Assembly (NCBI RefSeq): GCF_000143415.4
Contig: NW_003314296.1
Span: forward strand, 911,645 to 975,644
Length of the DNA stretch: 64,000 nucleotides
Direction of reading: 5' to 3'
From: Selaginella moellendorffii
Lineage: Eukaryota > Streptophyta > Lycopodiopsida > Selaginellales > Selaginellaceae
The position numbers were made by a program, and so were the translations under genes. Shown piece after piece: positions 20,983 to 33,365 of this stretch (its first letter is position 1; each line of letters opens with the position of its first letter). The notes under the pieces are model-generated. The model ran no database searches. It saw only the letters and a list, made by a program, of their open reading frames with translations, and was not told the origin of the DNA.

Positions 20983-21950
20983 CTAGATGAAAGATGATGT
21001 TGATGACTTCAGCAATGCTCGCAACGGTGCAGTGCAATTAGAAAGATGATCCACAAAATGACCGAGATACTTCACCTTGCCCAAGAAGCGCTGCACATCA
21101 TTCACACACTTTGGAGTAGGGAACTTTAGAATAGCCACAAGTTTGTTAGGATCAACTTGCAAACCCTCACAAGAAATATGGTATCCAAGATAAGTTGTAT
21201 CCTTAGACCCAAACACGCATTTCGACTACTTCAATTTTAAACCAACGTCGCGTAGTCAATCCAACACTTTACAAACATCACAAACGTGCTCCTCCCACAT
21301 CCCCTCCGAGTGAATCAAAACATCATCAATGAAGTCAGCAGTCACCTCCGGCATATTGCAAAAAACCTTGTCCATCATCCACTGGAAAGTTGCTAGAGCA
21401 TTGTTCAAACCAAACGGCATACTAAGAACTTGTATAAACCAAATGGTGTACGAAAAGCAGTCTTAGGAATATCTTCTTTGGCCATCGGTACTTGCCAGTA
21501 CCCAAAAACAAGATCTAGCTTGGTGAACCAACGACTTCGGCCCAGACGATCTAAGACATCAGCAGTGTGAGGAAGAGGGTACACATCTGGGATCGTCACT
21601 TCGTTTAATGGACGATACTCAATGCAGAAACGAATACTCCCATCAAGCTTCGTCACAAGATGAGGTTCACATGCCCAATGACTCTGTGACTTCTGAATAA
21701 CACCCTTCTCCAACATCTCCTTGGCATTTGCACGTAAAATCTAGATTTCCTTGGGTGACCGACGACGAACAAGAACCTTGATTGGACGAGCATCCCCGGT
21801 TGGAATTGGATGACATGTGGCAATCTTGGCTCCAGACGAGAGGTCAAATTCAAAGAGATCAGAATACTCCTTCATGAGCTGATCCACCATTGCAACACAA
21901 CGATTGTCGAAGGGATCGGAAAAGAGAAGAGCAGAACAAGATGGAAACAT
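20983..21950 (-). pseudogene. Gypsy reverse transcriptase region
   Basis: Broken into frames 21950-21741, 21716-21405 and 21216-20983. It shows the RT opening (LDGSIRFCIEYRPLNEVTIP), WFTKLDLVFGYWQV with the first catalytic Asp, and the catalytic box FIDDVLIHS at about 21317-21340 (YxDD variant FIDD). The thumb/connection region (TTYLGYHISCEGLQVDPNK) follows. Stop codons and frame changes make it inactive. Confidence 0.88.
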
Positions 21951-22097
21951 AGGAGGAAATAATGGGGGAATAAAAGTAATGGAAGCGGATGTAGAAATAG
22001 AGGGACAAAGAGGTACAGAAGTGAGAGGAATGAATGAAACATAAGGAAGTATGAGACAAAGGGGAGAAGCTTCAAAATCACACTTGGCATGATTACG

Positions 22098-23436
22098 CTA
22101 CAACCAATCCATACCAAGAATGAGGTCAAAAGTTTGACTCGGCACCACGTGCAATGATTGCAACTCAAGCTCGAGATCGCCCACATGCACAACCAGGTCC
22201 ACCTCATCCCGTGCACATGCATGTGTACGGCCGTTGCCATAAAAACTGGTTTGAAAACTAGTTTTGCCGCAGGACGCAAGTGTAAACGGCAATGTGTGGC
22301 AACAGGTTGAGCAATAGAAGATAAACTCAAACCTGTATCAACCAAAATGGAGAAAATAATAGGAGACCTCTTGTTATAAAAACAAGCTTGGAAAGTAAAC
22401 ATTGGATGAACTGGTGCCGAGTGAACCCCTTGATGATACTCCCGAAAGAAAGATGGAGGGGTCACTGACTTATTCGCGCAAGGTCCCTCCGTTACTCGCA
22501 CGACTCCTCATTTTTCAAATGTATCTCGGTGTCCAAACCATCCACTGCAGCAGCGCCAACGGGATGTTGCTGACACCAAGGTCGCCACCTAGGAAATGGA
22601 GGTCGCTAATCCGGAAACCGCCGACAACTCCGATAAGTATGACCAACTTCATCACACGCCCAACAGTGAACATCATAGCCATGACCTCATCCTCGACCTT
22701 ATCCTTGGACGCGAGCAGCAGCAGCATCAACCTCCATTGGAACAGGACCATCACCCATAGGAAGGGGAGCTGAAGGACAGGCAGCAAGAAGTGGAAGATG
22801 CGACGTCTCATAACGTTGTGCCAAGCGAAGAGCGTCATCAAGGGTGGCGGGAGCAAGTGCATGCACAAGTTCGACAAGATCTTGACAAAGTGCTGGCCAC
22901 AACATTCCTAGCTTGATCCGTTCTGACATATTTGGCTCCGCACGAAGCAAAAGACTTCGGAAACAAACGCCAAATTGCATCACCGACTCAGACGGCCCTT
23001 GGCGAAGACGATGCAATTGTTGGAAGGCATCATCACAGCCGTCAGCATATCCGAAGGCGTGTTTGAAGATGTCCAAAAGAACACTCCAATCCCCACGAGT
23101 GGCCGTGCTCAGACCATTGTACCATTGCAATGCCATCCCTTGGAGACACGTGGGAAACTCACACAAACATCGAGCATCATCCCAAGAATGATATGTGGCA
23201 ATCACTGTGAAGTGATCGAACCAATGGTACATATCATCCCCAAGATTCCCGCAAAAAAACTCCGGCCGAACGCGAGGATTAGCACCAAGAGCAGGAGGAG
23301 TTGTACCACGTGCTGTGAACGCTGCCATCAACTGAGTTTGGTTGTTCAATTGCAAGCACATAGCATCAAGCAATTGTACCAACTACTGCTCCAAAGTCAA
23401 AGGAGGAGATTGCTGATCTGCCATAAAGACGGATGA
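22098..23436 (-). pseudogene. Gypsy gag and protease region
   Basis: The gag frame 23382-22699 contains a retrotransposon capsid-like segment (FFCGNLGDDMYHWFDHFTVI and a downstream helical region). Below it, at about 22670-22600, a CCHC zinc knuckle can be read (HCWACDEVGHTYRSC). The protease box ILVDTGLSLSS is at about 22345. The pieces sit in different frames, so the polyprotein is broken. Confidence 0.82.
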
Positions 23437-23577
23437 AGAAAGAGCAAAAAAAGAGAAATGACAAAAAGTTAGAAGAAAATGGTAGATCTAGACAATGCAA
23501 AAAGTTAAATCTAAACCAAAATCCCAAATCTAAGCACTCCTCAGGGACAATCAAAGGTGCCCCTCACCTCCACTAAT

Positions 23578-23738
23578 GTGAGTGTTTAGAATATGGAAAG
23601 GGAATACAGAAATGTGCATATCAATTAACCCAAACATCCTAGTTTATATACAGGATCGAGTGGTCCAGATTGAAACCAATCCGACGGCTACCAAAATCCC
23701 ATTACAGTAATATTAGTATACGGCATTGTAGCTGTACA
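23578..23738 (-). repeat. Gypsy LTR (element 1)
   Basis: On the plus strand this runs TGAGTGTTTAGAATATGG to TAGCTGTACA (TG...CA). It is similar to the left end of element 2 (about 44755-44921), including AAATGTGCATATCAATTA and AATCCCA(T/C)TA. It lies upstream of gag in minus orientation, so it is the 5' LTR. Confidence 0.65.
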
Positions 23739-24396
23739 CTTGGCCCTCACACCTTCAAATTGATGGAAATTTAGTTTTATATAATGAAAAGAAAAAGGTA
23801 GTGTGGTCCATTAATAAATATTGTAAGCATTTATATTGTTTACAAATTACATATTTAACTATACAAGATGATTGTGATATTGTTACATACAATGAAAGGG
23901 TACCAAATTATCCTTGGTGGGATTCAAAAATTTATAAACATCCATATTGTATAAATAATTAATAGATTTATTTTAAATTTATAATAATAATAATGATTAT
24001 GATAGGATTTATTAATATTTAATTTTAAGCTTATAGGGAAGAGACTAATAGGGAAAAAGGGAAAAATAATCTTAGTATCCCTATTGCCATATCTTATTAC
24101 CCATTCCTTATATGAGAACCTTAATTGATTATACTATAACTTGTATTCATGCCTCACCTAAAATAAGCAACTTCAAAACTAGTATTGAGGTCAATTAAAC
24201 ATCCTTAGTTGGAATAGGATGATATATTACATTTTTTATGTAATATAAAAAATTGAAATTAAAAAGGTTAATATACTCCTTTCTGAGCTAATTAACAATG
24301 ATGAACTAGAAGAGTTTATCTACATTAAAAAATGATAAGAAATAGAGTTAAAATAAACATGATAGAGTGAGTCTAGGGCATGATGAGGTTATAAAT

Positions 24397-24545
24397 TGTA
24401 ATGTATATAATTATAGAATGAGGTTTGGATATACTATCATTGTTGATGTTTAAAATTTTAGGGGATAAATGAGGATAAAATAACCACTAATAGCTTTCTT
24501 ATTAAATAATTACCCTTTTTCTAATTTACTTTGTTTATTCGACCA
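24397..24545 (+). repeat. Heavily transition-mutated LTR of the TRIM family
   Basis: It aligns without gaps to the 162 bp TRIM LTR at 47602. Over the first 32 bases, eight of nine differences are G-to-A or C-to-T (TGTAGCGCATGTGATCATGG versus TGTAATGTATATAATTATAG). The pattern continues through GGGGATAAATGAGGATAAAA. Similarity fades after about 24535, before the terminal CA. The surrounding 23740-24590 is AT-rich without genes. Confidence 0.8.
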
Positions 24546-24587
24546 TATTTATTTTAACTTTAATTAAGTTTCATTACCAAAGTTCAC

Positions 24588-26700
24588 ATACCTTGCTTTT
24601 TAAAAGAAGAACCCTAATGGCACTTTATTCATTTTAAAGGAAGAGCCCTAAAGGCACTTTATTTCTTTTAACATAAGGATTCATTATTTTAAAGGAAAAA
24701 CCATAAAGGCGCTTTCCTTACATTTGGCGCGCGACCGCAATGGTGCTCCACACCGCGGTGATGCTCTTCCTCGTCCACGTGCCTAGGGCGATTCCTCTGG
24801 GCCGCGGCGACACCGATTCTTTCACGCCATTCCTTCCCTAGGACGTGTTGCGCTCGGATCCGCTGACAATGCTTGCTTCGATGCTCCTCCAGCGGGCACA
24901 AGGAGATCACGGCATTCCCTCCGCGGCGATCTCCACCCTAGCTCCTGTCCGGATTGGAGATCTAGAGCCGGAATCGCGTGCGACGGGGCGTGTTCTTCAT
25001 GGATTTCTGGCCGCGGACGCGCTCATGATCGACGGCAGCGTCACGGACGATATGGGCGCGATCACGGCGATGGTCTCGGGGTTTCCGGCGATTCAGGGCT
25101 GGATCCCAGGTCCTACTGGTCCATCGCGCTTGACAATCCCGCGAACGTCGAGGTGCTCTCTTTCCTTGGCGAGGATTTCCTCCATGGACTTCAAGGTATG
25201 AGCCCCGCGAGGATCAGGATGGAAGGGAACAAGCTCTTCAAAGACGAGAGCTTTGAGGCTGCTGCTCAAGCCTATGGCTAGTGGCGCCGGCCAGGACGAT
25301 CGCCAGAATCGGGTTCTAGCTCTGTTTGCGTCAACGCTGCCAGTGCCGCTCTTGAAATGGATCCCAGCCTTCTCAAGAGTGTGTATCGCGAGGCGTTGGC
25401 TTTGCTCAAGCTCCATCTCTACGACTGGTCGTGCCAGCTCTTGAGAGATTTCGGGCAGATCAATTCATCGACCAGCTATTCGAGAAGTCCCAGAAACTTG
25501 CCAGGCAAAGCCGGGACAGCAGCAGCGTTGCTCAGGAGATTTCCAACTCTTTTCGCCCTTGGAGCGATTCCAACAGCGAGATCAAAGCGCCAGAGCTTGC
25601 CGATTACGTTGGCCCGGTGGAGGTGAAGATGTGTGAAGACAAGAGCACGAGGCGTGGCCGCGGGCTGTTTGCGACGAGAAAGATCAACCGAGGCGAGGTC
25701 GTGCTCGTGAGCAACGCGATCATCTTCGAGCAGGGTGAAAACAAGTCGGCTTGCGACCGAGACGCTGCTGCTCGGCTGCTTGAGATGGCCATGAAATCTT
25801 CACGGGTATACAAGCAGCTTCTCAGCCTCGTTTGCGAGGTGGCGGGCGACGAGCGAGAAGTCCCCGGCATGGAAACCTTCCGGCTGACCTGGAAAACTCC
25901 CGAGGATTGGCCGATTGACAGCAGCGGCAGAGAAGCACTAGAAGGCATTGAAGTGAAGCGAACCTTTGAGATCGTCACCAAGGCATCCTACCATTCGAGC
26001 TCCTCGCGCGGCTTCGTCTACCTGGATCCTGCGGAGCTTCATCAACCATTCCTGCGTTCCAAACGTCTGCAAAACGGATCTTGGAAAGGTGACCTGGTAC
26101 GTCGCGGCCCGAGATATCGAAGCTGGAGAAGAGCTCGTTCTCTGCTGGCCATCCTTACAGGCGCAAGAGGCTGGGTTTCGCGTGCGACTGCAAGAAGTGC
26201 TACCTGGCGACGCTGCTGGACAAGGATCTCGCGGAGGTGCTACTACAGGGACTTCGCCGAGGCAAACTTCGAGTTCTGGCTCAAGGGGGAGGCCAACCAG
26301 ATCGAGATGGTGAAGACGCTGGAGACAGTTCTCGCGAGCAGGCTCAAGGACGAGGAGGAGCGACAGTGCTTGCGAGCGATTCACTGGTCGCTCTACTCCT
26401 ATTACCAGAGGCTGCAGAGTGGGGAGGCGATGGTGGTGCCTGGCGTCCCGGCGGCGGAGGTGGTGATGGAGGCCATGGAAAGGTTCACGACGGCCAGCGA
26501 CGCAAATCTGGCATACTTGATTTCTCTGGCGGAGTTTGCACGGGACAAGGACGCGGCAAGGAGCGTGATGTGGGATAGCAAGCTTGGGAGACAGGAGGAT
26601 CATCGCATCGTCGAGGCTTTTGTCGAGAGAGATCTGGAGATTCTAGGAGCTTGGGGGTGGGCTTGAGTTTCCCGTTTCTTCTTTTTCTTGATATGTTTTG
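24588..26700 (+). repeat. Direct duplicate of the SET unit
   Basis: The whole interval, including the CCCTAAA-containing upstream motifs, corresponds to 10164-12367 in the same orientation. Both copies have private deletions, so neither is simply derived from the other in its present state. Confidence 0.88.
24740..26666 (+). pseudogene. TPR-SET (SMYD-like) methyltransferase, decayed copy 2
   Basis: It keeps the SET-N segment missing from copy 1 (KSTRRGRGLFATRKINRGEV followed by VLVSNAIIFEQ) and the substrate/cofactor motif FINHSCVPNVCKTDLGKVTW, followed by AARDIEAGEELVLCW. It lacks about 164 bp of the N-terminal domain (near 25043), about 50 bp of the TPR region (near 25325), an 11 bp piece after LVLC (near 26140) and a 5 bp piece near 26238. 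These indels force frame changes, so the longest frame (25431-26666) reads off-frame through the catalytic core. A TAG at about 24838 is shared with copy 1 and may instead be an intron acceptor. If intact, the protein would be a lysine methyltransferase; this copy looks inactive. Confidence 0.82.
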
Positions 26701-27796
26701 CTTGATATGTTCGTGTGTGTGCGTCTGTTAGCTCGCGTTTTGTCATTGTCTTAGTGAGTCCTTTTTTACTTTCTTTTCATTTTTGTGTTTGTGTGCTTTT
26801 GTCGAGAGATGTCTAACGTTTACTTACAGGCAGAGAAAGTCTTCCAAGCATGTAAGCAAATATTTCTCTTTCGGTTCTTAGAGAACTCTCCTTTCTTTTT
26901 TTTGGTCTCAGGTGCTTGATCCGCCGCCACCTTTCTGATACACTCCATGAAGTGGAAGTGTATGTAGAAGGTCAAACGCATCGTCGTTCTCATGGAGAAG
27001 AATCGCCCCGAGCTCGACTCTATCGCCAGCCGCAACGCCAACAGAATGGCCGTGTCTGCGCTCCGACGTCGGCCGGTTGCCCGTTGTTCCTGGTCATGTC
27101 CTTGGAACTCGCTTGTAGGCGTTGAAAGCTATCTTAGAGAAGCAGTAGTAGCGAGCTCCTCGGCGACCCGAGGTACTCCGTGACGATTTCGTCGATGGCT
27201 TCCATCGACAGCTCGAAGATGTTTGAGATCTTATGGGTGAGAGTTTGGCGGCGATGATCCTGGATGCGTCGCCAACTTTCTGACTTTGCTGCCTCGAGTC
27301 CGGGATGGTGCTGTTTGGCAGCGCGGGATCGCTCCAGACTTCAGTGTTCTCATCGATTGGCTGCTGGTTTTTGCAGTGCAGGAGTTAGAGAAAGATCTTT
27401 GGAGGATTCAAGCTCGACAACATCCAACCGGCTTGATCTCACGTTGAAGATGCGGGCGATGGGCGCATGAGCGAGATCAAACTCTCGGTTAGCTTTCGAA
27501 CTGCGAGGTAATTCGTGTCATTCACGGCTTCGGAGTTCCCAAGTTTGTAATAACTTCCAAGCCATGCACCCAAGCATAGATGTTGAGTCATTTGCCCAAT
27601 ATGTCAAAACTGTAAAATTAATTAATGCTTATTCTTGGCCAGGTTCAGTCTCATCTTGCACACAGGTGAAATGCAGTTTTTCAAAATATTCTCTTCTTTT
27701 TGCTTAATAGGAGTTTAATTAACACTTGTTTTTTATATTAAGTTTTAATAATTATAGAGAATCATTTAAATAAATTAATACAAATTAATTATACTC
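26701..27796. other. No recognised gene
   Basis: 26900-27470 is GC-richer than its surroundings and has short open frames on both strands (for example 26992-27183 and 27264-27470 plus), suggesting degraded coding sequence. No family motif is recognisable. 27480-27796 is AT-rich and holds the 3' flank of the DYW gene. Confidence 0.4.
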
Positions 27797-30067
27797 TTAC
27801 CAGTAATCGTTGCAGGAGCAAACACCATCCTCAAAGTGATGGAACCGGTTGCAATCCCTCACCACAATCCTTCTGCCGCAAATCCTCGAGATAAACTTGA
27901 TGGCGGTGTGGCAGTCCGAGCACACTCTCAAGTTCTTCACCACTCGCAGCTCCGTCCCCGGCCGAGTGGTGACGAGCCCCAGCCCAATCGCCAGCTTCTC
28001 GCTGTGGTACGTGAGCAAATTCTCCTTCTCCTCCTCCTCCAGATCGTAGCTCACAAGCCTCGTGTCACGAACGTAGCCAGCTTCCACCATCTTCCTCTGG
28101 ATTTGCATCAGCTCGTAGAGGATGTCCCGGTGTCTGGGATGCGAGACTTCGCCAGCTTTGAATTCGTGAACTCGATCGTGGACTTCGATATAGCTGCACC
28201 CGGCTTGCTTCTTGATCCCACGCTCCTCCATTGCCTTCCTCACGATTCTCATCTCGTTCACCCGCTTGGCCTCTGCGTAGATGCTGGAGAGCAGTGCGTA
28301 AGGAGCTGAAGTATCCGGATCAGTGGCAAGGAAAGACTTTCCTACCCGAGCTCCTCGCTTGAGATCACCTTGCATCTTGCAAGCGGCCAGCAGCGTCAGC
28401 CAGGCAGATCCGTGAGGCTCGTAAGGCATCGTCTCGACGAGTTCTTCAGCGGCACCCAGTCGACCGGAGCGGCAGAGAAGATCCACCAGGCAGACGTAGT
28501 GATCCAGTCCTGGAACCAGGGCGTAGTCTCCAACCATGTCTACCAGATGGCCCCTGGCATCGCGAAGAAGTCCAGCGTGAGCACACACTGAGAGAATGCT
28601 TACGAAAGTTAGCTCGTCGGGAGTTTGGCCGTCGAGGTTCATCGCCAGGAACGTCTCCAGCGCCTCGGTTCCGTGACCATTGTGAGCAAACGCCGAGATC
28701 ATGATCGACCACGAGACCGCGTCCCTCTGGAGCATCTCCTGGAAAGCCGAGCTCGACTCCTCAACGCTGCCGCATCGCCCAAACATGTTGACGATCCCGT
28801 TCTGCAAGACAATGTCCCACTTTAGAGCGCTATTCATGATGCTCGAGTGGAGAACTCGGCCTTCTCGCAGCGCAGAGAGCTTACCGCACGCGTCGACAGC
28901 GCTCATGAAAGTAAATCTCGTCGGCTTGTAGCCCTCCACGTCCATCTTCTTGAAGAGCTCCATGGAAGTCCTGTGCTGGTTGCTCTGCGCGTAAGCTCCC
29001 ACAAGAGTGCTCCACGAGACATCGTCTCGGTCTCTCATCCTGTCGAAGATGGCCTGGACCTGGTGTGGATCGCCGCTTTGGCAGTAGGCCGCCATCAAGA
29101 CGTTCCAAGTCACGGTGCTCGGCCGGGGAGCAACGTCAAAGAGCTTCTGTGCCTCATCGAGAAAGCCATTGTGCGCATAGACCGAGATCATCGTCGTCCA
29201 AGTCACAGTGTTCCTTTGGATGGCGCTGCTGTTGAAAATCTCTCGGGACTTCGCCACCATCCGGCACTTGCCAAAGAAGTTGATGAGCGCCGTCGCCACG
29301 GCCGTGTCGGTCTCGCAGTCGTGCTCCAGCACCTCTTCGTGGATCGCCGAGCCCTCTGGCAGAGCTCCCAGATTCCCAGCCGCGTCCAGAGCGCTCACAA
29401 AGGTCACCTTGTTCGGCTGGAACCCCTGGAGATCCATGGCCTTGAAGAGCTTGAGTGCCTCTTTGGAGAAGGCGTTCTGCGCATACCCGGCAATCATCGA
29501 GTTCCAGGAGACGATGTTCTTCTCTGGAATCGTGTCGAAGAGCTTCCTGGATTCATAGAGGTCGCCGTGCTGAGCGTAGGCCGCGATCATAGAGTTCCAA
29601 GACACCACATTCGTCTCTGGCACTCGCTGGAACACCGATGCCGCCTCGAGCAAATGCCCGTTTTGGGCGTATGCCGCGATCATCACGTTCCCGGAGAAGA
29701 CATTGCGGCTGTCGATGCGATCGAACGCCTTCTTGGCCCGATCGACGTCGCCGCAGCTGCCATACATGGTGATCAGGGTATTTCCCAGGAATGTGTAGCC
29801 ATCGAACCTCCTCCTCGCAATCTCCTCGTGGAGGAGCTGCCCGAGATCCAGAGCCCTGGCGCTCGCGCATTGCCGGAGGAGCGATGCGTAGGTCTCGAGA
29901 TCTGGCTTGCTGCTGGGATCGTCGCCGCTGTTCTTGCAAAGATTGACAATCGGCGCCTTGAGCAAGCCTGGATCGCCTACCTTGTCGGAAAGCTTGAGAA
30001 TCTCTGCTGTCCTGCTTGGAATCCTCCACAGCGAAGCGCTCAATCCCGCGGGCATGAATGGCACCAC
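27797..30067 (-). CDS. DYW-class PPR RNA editing protein (756 aa)
   Basis: A single intact exon. PLS repeats run from about residue 60 to 520 (many VSWNSMIAAYAQHGD-type units), followed by E1/E2 motifs and a full DYW deaminase domain. The PG box reads KQAGCSYIEVHDRVHEF. The zinc/catalytic signature is YHSEKLAIGLGL (H-x-E). The metal Cys pair is in VCSDCHTAIKFIS (C-x2-CH), and the second zinc site is RFHHFEDGVCSCNDYW. All residues needed for a DYW cytidine deaminase are present, so C-to-U editing of an organellar transcript is the expected role; the target RNA is unknown. The N-terminus is plausible as an organelle presequence. The gene is divergent from MPC1 with only 56 bp between starts. 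Confidence 0.95.
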   Translation of the reverse strand: MVPFMPAGLSASLWRIPSRTAEILKLSDKVGDPGLLKAPIVNLCKNSGDDPSSKPDLETYASLLRQCASARALDLGQLLHEEIARRRFDGYTFLGNTLITMYGSCGDVDRAKKAFDRIDSRNVFSGNVMIAAYAQNGHLLEAASVFQRVPETNVVSWNSMIAAYAQHGDLYESRKLFDTIPEKNIVSWNSMIAGYAQNAFSKEALKLFKAMDLQGFQPNKVTFVSALDAAGNLGALPEGSAIHEEVLEHDCETDTAVATALINFFGKCRMVAKSREIFNSSAIQRNTVTWTTMISVYAHNGFLDEAQKLFDVAPRPSTVTWNVLMAAYCQSGDPHQVQAIFDRMRDRDDVSWSTLVGAYAQSNQHRTSMELFKKMDVEGYKPTRFTFMSAVDACGKLSALREGRVLHSSIMNSALKWDIVLQNGIVNMFGRCGSVEESSSAFQEMLQRDAVSWSIMISAFAHNGHGTEALETFLAMNLDGQTPDELTFVSILSVCAHAGLLRDARGHLVDMVGDYALVPGLDHYVCLVDLLCRSGRLGAAEELVETMPYEPHGSAWLTLLAACKMQGDLKRGARVGKSFLATDPDTSAPYALLSSIYAEAKRVNEMRIVRKAMEERGIKKQAGCSYIEVHDRVHEFKAGEVSHPRHRDILYELMQIQRKMVEAGYVRDTRLVSYDLEEEEKENLLTYHSEKLAIGLGLVTTRPGTELRVVKNLRVCSDCHTAIKFISRICGRRIVVRDCNRFHHFEDGVCSCNDYW

Positions 30068-30123
30068 ATTAGGGTTTATAGCCTAGATAGCGCTATTCTC
30101 TCCTTTCTAGCCATAGATCGATC
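30068..30123. promoter_or_regulatory. 56 bp divergent promoter, DYW PPR / MPC1
   Basis: The two ATGs (30067 minus and 30124 plus) are separated by 56 bp, which includes TTAGGGTTTATAGCC (telo-box plus a TATA-like core) and TATAGCCTAGATAGCGCTAT. Either the leaders are extremely short or transcription starts overlap. Confidence 0.5.
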
Positions 30124-30698
30124 ATGGCGGCCGCGAAGACCACCGGGAGATTCTCCGCGCAGCTCAAGAAGATCTGGAACAGCGAGGTCGGCCCCAAGAC
30201 GACGCATTTCTGGGGTCCCATCGCGAATTGGGGCTTCGTCGCGGCTGTGAGTGGATTTCTTCTCCTAGATTCTCGAGGTTTTTGGGGAATTGCTTCTCAG
30301 GGATTGCGCAATCGCAGGGTCTGGCCGATCTAAGCAAGCCGCCGGAGCTCATGTCTGGAAATATGACCTGCGGTGAGTGAATTTCGATGGATTATCTTTG
30401 CTTTCGATCGATCTCCAGAGGGAATTTCTTGCAGCGATGTGCATCTACTCGGCATTGTTCATGCGATTCTCCATGGCGATCAAGCCCAAGAACTACTTGC
30501 TCTTTGGCTGCCACGCCGCCAATGAGACCGTCCAGCTCTATCATCTCTCGAGAATCTACAAGTACCAGTTAAGCTCTCTCTCTCTCTCGATTCTCTCGCT
30601 CGCGATCTCCTCTCTCACACTGTGTTCTTCCCAGCTCCTCGCGAAAGGAGGAAGAAGAGGCAGCCAAAAGCGTGGAAGAAGAAAAGGTCGTTCGTTAG
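30124..30698 (+). CDS. MPC1: Mitochondrial pyruvate carrier subunit 1
   Basis: Four exons: 30124-30246, 30318-30372, 30435-30561 and 30635-30698. Phases join to 122 aa, the usual MPC1 size. It reads KTTHFWGPIANWGFVAA, GLADLSKPPELMSGNMT, IYSALFMRFSMAIKPKNYLL then FGCHAANETVQLYHLSR, matching the MPC1 pattern (HFWGP, NWG, KxPE, SGxMT, MRF, KP(K/R)N, CHxxNE). The C-terminus is acidic (EEEEAAKSVEEEKVVR). Two to three short membrane helices are expected in the inner mitochondrial membrane, where MPC1 pairs with MPC2 to import pyruvate. The last exon was chosen by phase; the unspliced frame would give an unlikely Ser-rich tail. Confidence 0.92.
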
Positions 30699-31035
30699 CG
30701 TTAAACATGATTTGGTCATAATCACGGATTATTCCTTTAAAAATGTTTTTAGGGCCACGTCATCTACTAGGTTTTACCACGTCACGCATGTCATAGCGTG
30801 CTAGGAAAAACGCGTTCTCCACGATTGGGGCGAGAATACGCTCGTCGCGAAGGAATAGAAATGGTCATTCACGATAAGTCCGAGAGGAGGAGGAGATCGA
30901 GCTGCCGCCGGTCAAGATCCACGCTCAACACCGCGTAATCCTTCTCTCGAGCGCGCCAGGTGAGCGAATCGATCCAATCCAGCTCTAGCGCCGCGCGCTC
31001 GAGAAATCGATCGATCGTTATCAGGTCAGGGGAGA

Positions 31036-33234
<2,199 letters not shown>

Positions 33235-33365
33235 GTACCTGTGAGAAAAACTTGGGTTCGCTTTTATTTTCTTTTTGCCTTGAGCTTTGGATTTTTGCTA
33301 ATCAAAATAAGTCGCAGAGAGAAATTACAGTCATCGTACTTGTTACGATCGATCGATCGATCGAT

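Larger units (their letters stand above)
19110..23738 (-). mobile_element. Ty3/gypsy retrotransposon, decayed (element 1)
   Basis: Minus-strand order from the right: 161 bp LTR-like end, gag, protease, reverse transcriptase, RNase H, integrase. That order (RT-RH-INT) defines Ty3/gypsy. Several in-frame stops split pol (near 19663, 20980, 21220 and 21738). The 3' LTR expected on the left is absent; similarity to element 2 begins only at about 19150 beside the AAAT microsatellite. The element is therefore truncated and immobile on its own. It is the better preserved relative of the split relic at 44755-55010. Confidence 0.9.

Noticed and set aside
28847-30250. 467-codon plus-strand ORF opposite the DYW PPR gene
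   Set aside because: Antisense shadow of the PPR coding strand; composition is the complement of PPR repeats and it has no own motif.
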